8,969 nt of DNA from B25-G16 sp964549945 (lineage in GTDB: Bacteria; Desulfobacterota; DSM-4660; Desulfatiglandales; B25-G16), in assembly GCA_964549945.1 (NCBI GenBank), contig CAZJXD010000146.1, positions 1-8,969 on the forward strand. Reading direction: 5' to 3'. Within the stretch, counting starts at the first letter, position 1, and each line of letters opens with the position of its first letter. Positions 6,094 through 8,969 of this stretch are shown one piece after another. The position numbers and the translations under genes were made by a program. The notes under the pieces are model-generated. The model was not told the DNA's origin. It saw only the letters and a program-made list of their open reading frames with translations, and made no database searches.

Positions 6094-7053
6094 ATGATAG
6101 AGGGGATAAGGGATGGATTGAAAGAGGTTGACGGAATTGAGGTGACCACCCTCATGGATAACTACGTCGATGTGCTGCTGAGGAACTCCCCCGGGGTCAC
6201 GAGGCCACCGCTGGCGATCGGGGGAGAAATCCCCGCTGACACGATGCTGGCAGAGCATGGTCTGTCGCTCTTGGTGGCGGTTACCATGGGTGAAACAACC
6301 CATCACATATTGTTTGACTGCGGCTACACCAAGGTCGGTGTCCCCCATAATGTGGGAATGCTGGGAATAGATCTCGGACAAATAGAGGCCATTGTCCTCA
6401 GCCACGGCCACATGGACCATACGGGGGCGCTGTATCCCATCGTTGAGAGCCTGGGCAGATCGATCCCACTAGTCCTTCATCCCGATGCATTTCTCTCGCC
6501 GCGCTACTTCGGGCTCGAGGACGGGAGAAAACTCATCTTCCCCAAAACATTATCAAGGGAGGAAATGGAGAGCAAGGGTATAGAGGTGATTGAGAGGAGA
6601 AGCCCATCTCTCGTTGCTGAGGGCACCATAGCGGTCACAGGGGAGGTAGAACGGGTAACGGACTTTGAGAAGGGATTGCCCAATGCCCTCGTGGACAGGA
6701 ACGGGACCCTCGAGCACGATGACATACTCGACGATCAGTCTATTGTGATCAAGCTCAAGGGAAAGGGATTGGTAGTCATCTCCGGATGCAGTCATGCCGG
6801 CATTATCAACACCATGCTATATGCACGAAAGATCACGGGCATCAATACAATACATGCCGTATTGGGCGGTTTTCATCTCCAGGGCCCTGCATTCGAGCCT
6901 ATTATAGAGCAGACGATTGCCGAGTTTAAAACCATCAAACCCGAAGTGTCTATCCCGATGCACTGCACGGGCTGGACTGCCATCAAGAGATTTTCGGAGG
7001 AGTTTCCCTCATCCTTTGCTCTCAACAGCGTCGGCACGAGGATCGCCTTTTAA
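6094..7053 (+). CDS. MBL-fold protein of the dihydropterin-ribofuranosyl-aminobenzene-phosphate synthase-like group
   Basis: A 319-residue metallo-beta-lactamase-fold protein of the branch often annotated as 7,8-dihydropterin-6-methyl-4-(beta-D-ribofuranosyl)aminobenzene-5'-phosphate synthase, known from methanopterin studies, whose bacterial members mostly have no proven role. Motifs: MDNYVDVLL near the start (21-29), HILFDCGY (71-78), LSHGHMDHTGAL with His104, His106, Asp108 and His109, LVLHPDAF (His129), VISGCSHAGIINT (His234), GGFHL (His261) and PMHCTGW (His290). The metal ligand set is therefore rich and seemingly complete. The start is ATG with AAGGAG 7 nt upstream. The next gene follows after 16 nt, so the two are probably cotranscribed. 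It is not closely related to the MBL protein at 3913-4749, which belongs to a different branch. Substrate unknown. Confidence 0.82.
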   Translation: MIEGIRDGLKEVDGIEVTTLMDNYVDVLLRNSPGVTRPPLAIGGEIPADTMLAEHGLSLLVAVTMGETTHHILFDCGYTKVGVPHNVGMLGIDLGQIEAIVLSHGHMDHTGALYPIVESLGRSIPLVLHPDAFLSPRYFGLEDGRKLIFPKTLSREEMESKGIEVIERRSPSLVAEGTIAVTGEVERVTDFEKGLPNALVDRNGTLEHDDILDDQSIVIKLKGKGLVVISGCSHAGIINTMLYARKITGINTIHAVLGGFHLQGPAFEPIIEQTIAEFKTIKPEVSIPMHCTGWTAIKRFSEEFPSSFALNSVGTRIAF

Positions 7054-7069
7054 ACAAAAGCCGCTCTAC

Positions 7070-7516
7070 ATGAAATACCTGATCTATCTAATCATGATTG
7101 TCTATGCCCTAAGCCCGATCGATTTGGTACCCGAGTGGCTTGCCGGGCCTTTTGGCCTCATCGACGACGTCATCGTCCTGGGGCTACTGTACTGGTATTT
7201 CATCTATCGACCTGCCAGGCTGAAGGCTCACTACCGGAAATCCTACTATAGGGAAGGGCAGGGGCAAAGCGGGGAAGGGTATCAGGAGAACCACCAAAGG
7301 GCTCAACCAGCCAGTGGCTCCTCAAAACGGGATCCTTATGAAGTCTTGGGTGTTGCCAGGGGGGCTTCAATCGATGAGATCAAGAATGCTTACAGGAAGC
7401 TGGCCAATAAGTACCATCCGGACAAGGTCACCTATTTAGGCGACGAGTTCAAGGAGCTCGCGGATAAGAGATTCAAGGAGATACAGGAGGCTTATCAGGA
7501 ACTGGTAAATAGATAA
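7070..7516 (+). CDS. DUF1232 plus DnaJ-domain membrane protein
   Basis: A 148-residue protein. Residues 1-50 are hydrophobic with two likely membrane-embedded segments (about 3-22 and 30-47) and the DUF1232 signature ALSPIDLVPEW...GLIDDVIVL. A polar glycine/glutamine-rich linker (about 60-86) leads to a C-terminal J domain (about 88-148) with DPYEVLGV, YRKLANKYHPDK and an intact HPD (116-118). The helix after HPD (LADKRFKEIQEAYQEL) resembles the J domain of DjlA. It should anchor a J domain at the cytoplasmic face to recruit and stimulate DnaK. The ATG at 7070 was chosen because the frame upstream is antiphase to the MBL gene and encodes non-conserved arginine/serine/proline-rich sequence; however, no Shine-Dalgarno site precedes it, so reinitiation after the MBL stop 16 nt upstream is likely. 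The client is unknown. Confidence 0.85.
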   Translation: MKYLIYLIMIVYALSPIDLVPEWLAGPFGLIDDVIVLGLLYWYFIYRPARLKAHYRKSYYREGQGQSGEGYQENHQRAQPASGSSKRDPYEVLGVARGASIDEIKNAYRKLANKYHPDKVTYLGDEFKELADKRFKEIQEAYQELVNR

Positions 7517-7529
7517 TTTGAACAACTCT

Positions 7530-7547
7530 GGGCGTTGAGCCACGCTC
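7530..7547 (+). terminator. hairpin 14 nt after the DnaJ-domain gene
   Basis: GGGCGT (7530-7535) pairs with ACGCTC (7542-7547) through six pairs including one wobble, around a 6-nt loop. It sits where a terminator would be expected for the rightward unit, but no T-run follows. It is at best a weak or Rho-assisted terminator. Confidence 0.3.
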
Positions 7548-7557
7548 TACTATTGCT

Positions 7558-7585
7558 GCCTGCCTAAGGGCTTAGCCTTACAGGC
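7558..7585. terminator. 10-bp bulged hairpin in the convergent gap; possible bidirectional terminator
   Basis: GCCTG (7558-7562) and TAAGG (7565-7569), separated by a CC bulge, pair with CCTTA (7576-7580) and CAGGC (7581-7585) around the loop GCTTAG. It is the most stable-looking intergenic structure seen. It lies between the rightward DnaJ-domain gene and the leftward Fe-S remnant, overlapping the stop of the latter. Neither side has a T-run, so efficiency as an intrinsic terminator is doubtful. Confidence 0.4.
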
Positions 7586-7803
7586 CTGATACCCTGAGCC
7601 GTTGTGGTCCGCGTGCTAATCTCCGATCCAACTGGACAGGCAGTAATGCACAAACCACACCGAAACGTATAGCCATTTCGTCCCATGTGGGGGAGACCCC
7701 TATCTTGATAGTAAGAACAACCTTGTTTATCTATGCACACTCCTCTCCAGACCACTCCTTGATCGAGAACAAATTGTTTTACTTCTTCGGTAAGATTCTT
7801 CAT
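7564..7803 (-). pseudogene. small Fe-S ORF, probable remnant of a larger QueG-like or ferredoxin-domain protein
   Basis: A 79-codon frame. Residues 1-22 (MKNLTEEVKQFVLDQGVVWRG) resemble the N-terminus of QueG-like iron-sulfur proteins. Residues 45-61 carry GYTFRCGLCITACPVGSE with Cys49-x2-Cys52-x3-Cys56-Pro, a ferredoxin-type [4Fe-4S] half motif; Cys23 and Cys29 are additional. In full-length relatives these two parts are separated by a large catalytic region, and a second cluster motif would follow. Here they are joined by about 20 residues, and the tail (STRTTTAQGIRPVRLSP) looks unconserved. An internal deletion plus loss of the C-terminus is the simplest reading. A genuine small ferredoxin is the alternative. 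No strong Shine-Dalgarno site is seen. It lies downstream of the TRAP gene on the same strand. Confidence 0.45.
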
Positions 7804-7828
7804 GTATTACCATTAAATCATTCCAGAC

Positions 7829-7845
7829 CCACATCAGGCGTGTGG
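7829..7845. other. short inverted repeat after the TRAP permease gene
   Basis: CCACA (7829-7833) and TGTGG (7841-7845) form a 5-bp stem with a 7-nt loop, 26 nt beyond the TRAP stop on the - strand. No T-run follows in either direction. It could contribute to 3'-end formation of the permease mRNA, but the structure is short. Nothing else was recognised in the 68-nt gap at 7804-7871. Confidence 0.2.
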
Positions 7846-7871
7846 AGGCCAATGGAGCGAATATAGCGATC

Positions 7872-8969
7872 CTAAGAATATACCAATATTTTTTGGCTCC
7901 GGCGGATCACGAAAACTATCAGAGCCAAGGCTGGTATCAATGCCAATGCCGAAAGGATACCTCTAGGGTAGAACAAGATAAATAGCGCCGCTAGGAGGAT
8001 TAAAAACCTTGAAGGAAGGTCATGCATTTTACGTTCAAAAAGTCTCCCATGGATGGCGACAGCTGCCGTCAAGCATCCAATCATTAGCGCACCCAGGGCA
8101 GCCAGTTGTGCTAAACCAGGCTTCATCACCAAGATATCCCAATTAAAAATCGCGAATGTGAGGAAGAAAAACGGAACAGATATTTTGAGCGTCAGCATCA
8201 TCGTCCCCATAAAGGAGGCGCCTGAAATACGTGAAGCAACCGCAGCTACGAGCGAGGTTGGCGGCGAATATTCGGATATTACCGCTATGAAAAACAGGAA
8301 GAAATGAGCCACCCAAGGGTTGATCCCGAATCGCGTCATAGGCGGGATGACTATCACGGCTGAGATTAAGTAACAGGCCGATGGAGGTATGCCCAGCCCT
8401 AAGAAGACCCCAATAAGGAACCCCACTAAGATAAGGGCTACGACATGGAATTCTCCGATCCCCACCATAAGCCCCATGAGCTTAATCATCCAGCCGCTCA
8501 CCACGAACAGGTTTATCATCACCCCAAGCATGGCGAGCAAGAGAATGAGCGGTGCGGTGACCTCGGAAAATGCTTCGATGGCTCGGCGAAAACACCTGCC
8601 CCATTCCTTTATCTTATCCGAGATCGTTCCGGTATAGAGATACATGCGGATTATAGAGCCGATGATAAAGAGACCGATCGCGATGTCAATTGCAGCTCTT
8701 GATGCATCATACCAGAGCACACCCATCAGGTAGATCAAAACCCCGATGAAGCTAAAGAACATCACCGTATTTATCACGTCCACTTTGGAGACTCTTTCAA
8801 TAACTGAAACCAGCGCTGAATTTGGGTCACTAGTACCTCCCCGCACGAAGCGCGTGGTAAAGAGGTAAACCGATGTGGCTATGATACCATAGAAGATGAG
8901 TGCCGGCGCATATCCTCGAGCGATAACCTCGAAATAACTCACCCCCAGAAAATCAGCCATGAGAAAACC
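7872..8969 (-). CDS. fused TRAP transporter permease (DctM-like, TAXI type), C-terminal part, 5' end outside window
   Basis: Integral inner-membrane permease for sodium-coupled solute uptake with an extracytoplasmic binding protein. The frame stays open to the right edge (Gly-Phe-Leu precedes the internal Met at 8960), and FLMADFLGVSYFEV matches an interior stretch of 4TM/12TM fused TRAP proteins, so 8960 is not the start. About 365 codons are present of an expected 600-850. Many hydrophobic helices are evident; numbered from the Met at 8960, the conserved signatures are GLGIPPSA (188-195) and ISEYSPPTSLVAAVASRISG (228-247), placed like the GMGLPTTA and SAITPPVA motifs of typical fused permeases. 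The substituted residues suggest a divergent subfamily. Further membrane helices follow to the C-terminus at about 280-355. The substrate cannot be inferred, and no binding-protein gene is in view. Confidence 0.88.
   Translation of the reverse strand, partial: GFLMADFLGVSYFEVIARGYAPALIFYGIIATSVYLFTTRFVRGGTSDPNSALVSVIERVSKVDVINTVMFFSFIGVLIYLMGVLWYDASRAAIDIAIGLFIIGSIIRMYLYTGTISDKIKEWGRCFRRAIEAFSEVTAPLILLLAMLGVMINLFVVSGWMIKLMGLMVGIGEFHVVALILVGFLIGVFLGLGIPPSACYLISAVIVIPPMTRFGINPWVAHFFLFFIAVISEYSPPTSLVAAVASRISGASFMGTMMLTLKISVPFFFLTFAIFNWDILVMKPGLAQLAALGALMIGCLTAAVAIHGRLFERKMHDLPSRFLILLAALFILFYPRGILSALALIPALALIVFVIRRSQKILVYS

Noticed and set aside
6034..6420. Leftward 128-codon frame over the second MBL gene
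   Set aside because: Shadow of a strongly supported MBL gene; includes the antisense of the HGHMDH motif.
6917..7069. Upstream extension of the DnaJ-domain gene to an ATG at 6917
   Set aside because: The added 51 residues lie in an alternate frame inside the MBL gene and are Arg/Ser/Pro-rich without conservation; DUF1232 proteins begin near the ATG at 7070.
8053..8702. Three rightward frames of 82-85 codons within the TRAP gene
   Set aside because: Antisense to membrane helices; their Lys/Pro/Ser-rich products are typical of shadows of hydrophobic coding sequence.
1..8969. Defence system, CRISPR array, insertion sequence, prophage, tRNA or rRNA
   Set aside because: No spaced repeats, transposase, integrase, toxin-antitoxin pair or RNA gene was recognised; the genes look like ordinary chromosomal functions.

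Overview
This 8,969-base window looks like ordinary chromosome from an anaerobic, Gram-negative bacterium. The inner-membrane ExbB/ExbD pair and the FtsB-type divisome protein indicate a diderm. A radical-SAM enzyme, an Fe-S protein remnant and a fused TRAP-type permease fit an anaerobe. Gene content, moderate GC and a TTG and a GTG start next to strong Shine-Dalgarno sites would suit Desulfobacterota (the former Deltaproteobacteria, Syntrophobacterales-like). That placement is inference from style, not from a marker tree.

The layout has four blocks. (1) A rightward operon, 162-3904, preceded by a clear sigma70-type promoter at 69-97: ExbB/TolQ, ExbD/TolR, an FtsB/DivIC-like protein, a TPR protein, elongation factor P, and a MetE-core protein (the C-terminal half of methionine synthase only). 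Several junctions overlap or abut, which suggests translational coupling. (2) A leftward metallo-beta-lactamase-fold hydrolase, 3913-4749, converging on block 1 with an 8-nt gap. (3) A rightward block, 4866-7516: a PflA/PflX-like radical-SAM protein, a 196-nt spacer with a dyad and a weak promoter candidate, a second MBL-fold enzyme of the dihydropterin-synthase-like group, and 16 nt later a DUF1232 plus J-domain protein. (4) A leftward block, 7564-8969: a small Fe-S ORF that looks like the collapsed remnant of a larger ferredoxin-domain protein, and the C-terminal part of a fused TRAP permease whose start lies beyond the right edge.

In block 1 the genes combine envelope energisation (proton-driven ExbBD), septum assembly (FtsB), a cytoplasmic TPR scaffold, rescue of ribosomes at proline stretches (EF-P) and probable methyl transfer to homocysteine. 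No gene for a TonB or TolA partner and none for an EF-P-modifying enzyme is present. I saw no CRISPR array, insertion sequence, prophage, rRNA or tRNA, and no convincing undescribed multi-gene system. The best leads are the folate-independent-looking MetE core, the Exb-FtsB-TPR-EF-P gene order, the dyads near the promoters, and the DUF1232/J-domain fusion.
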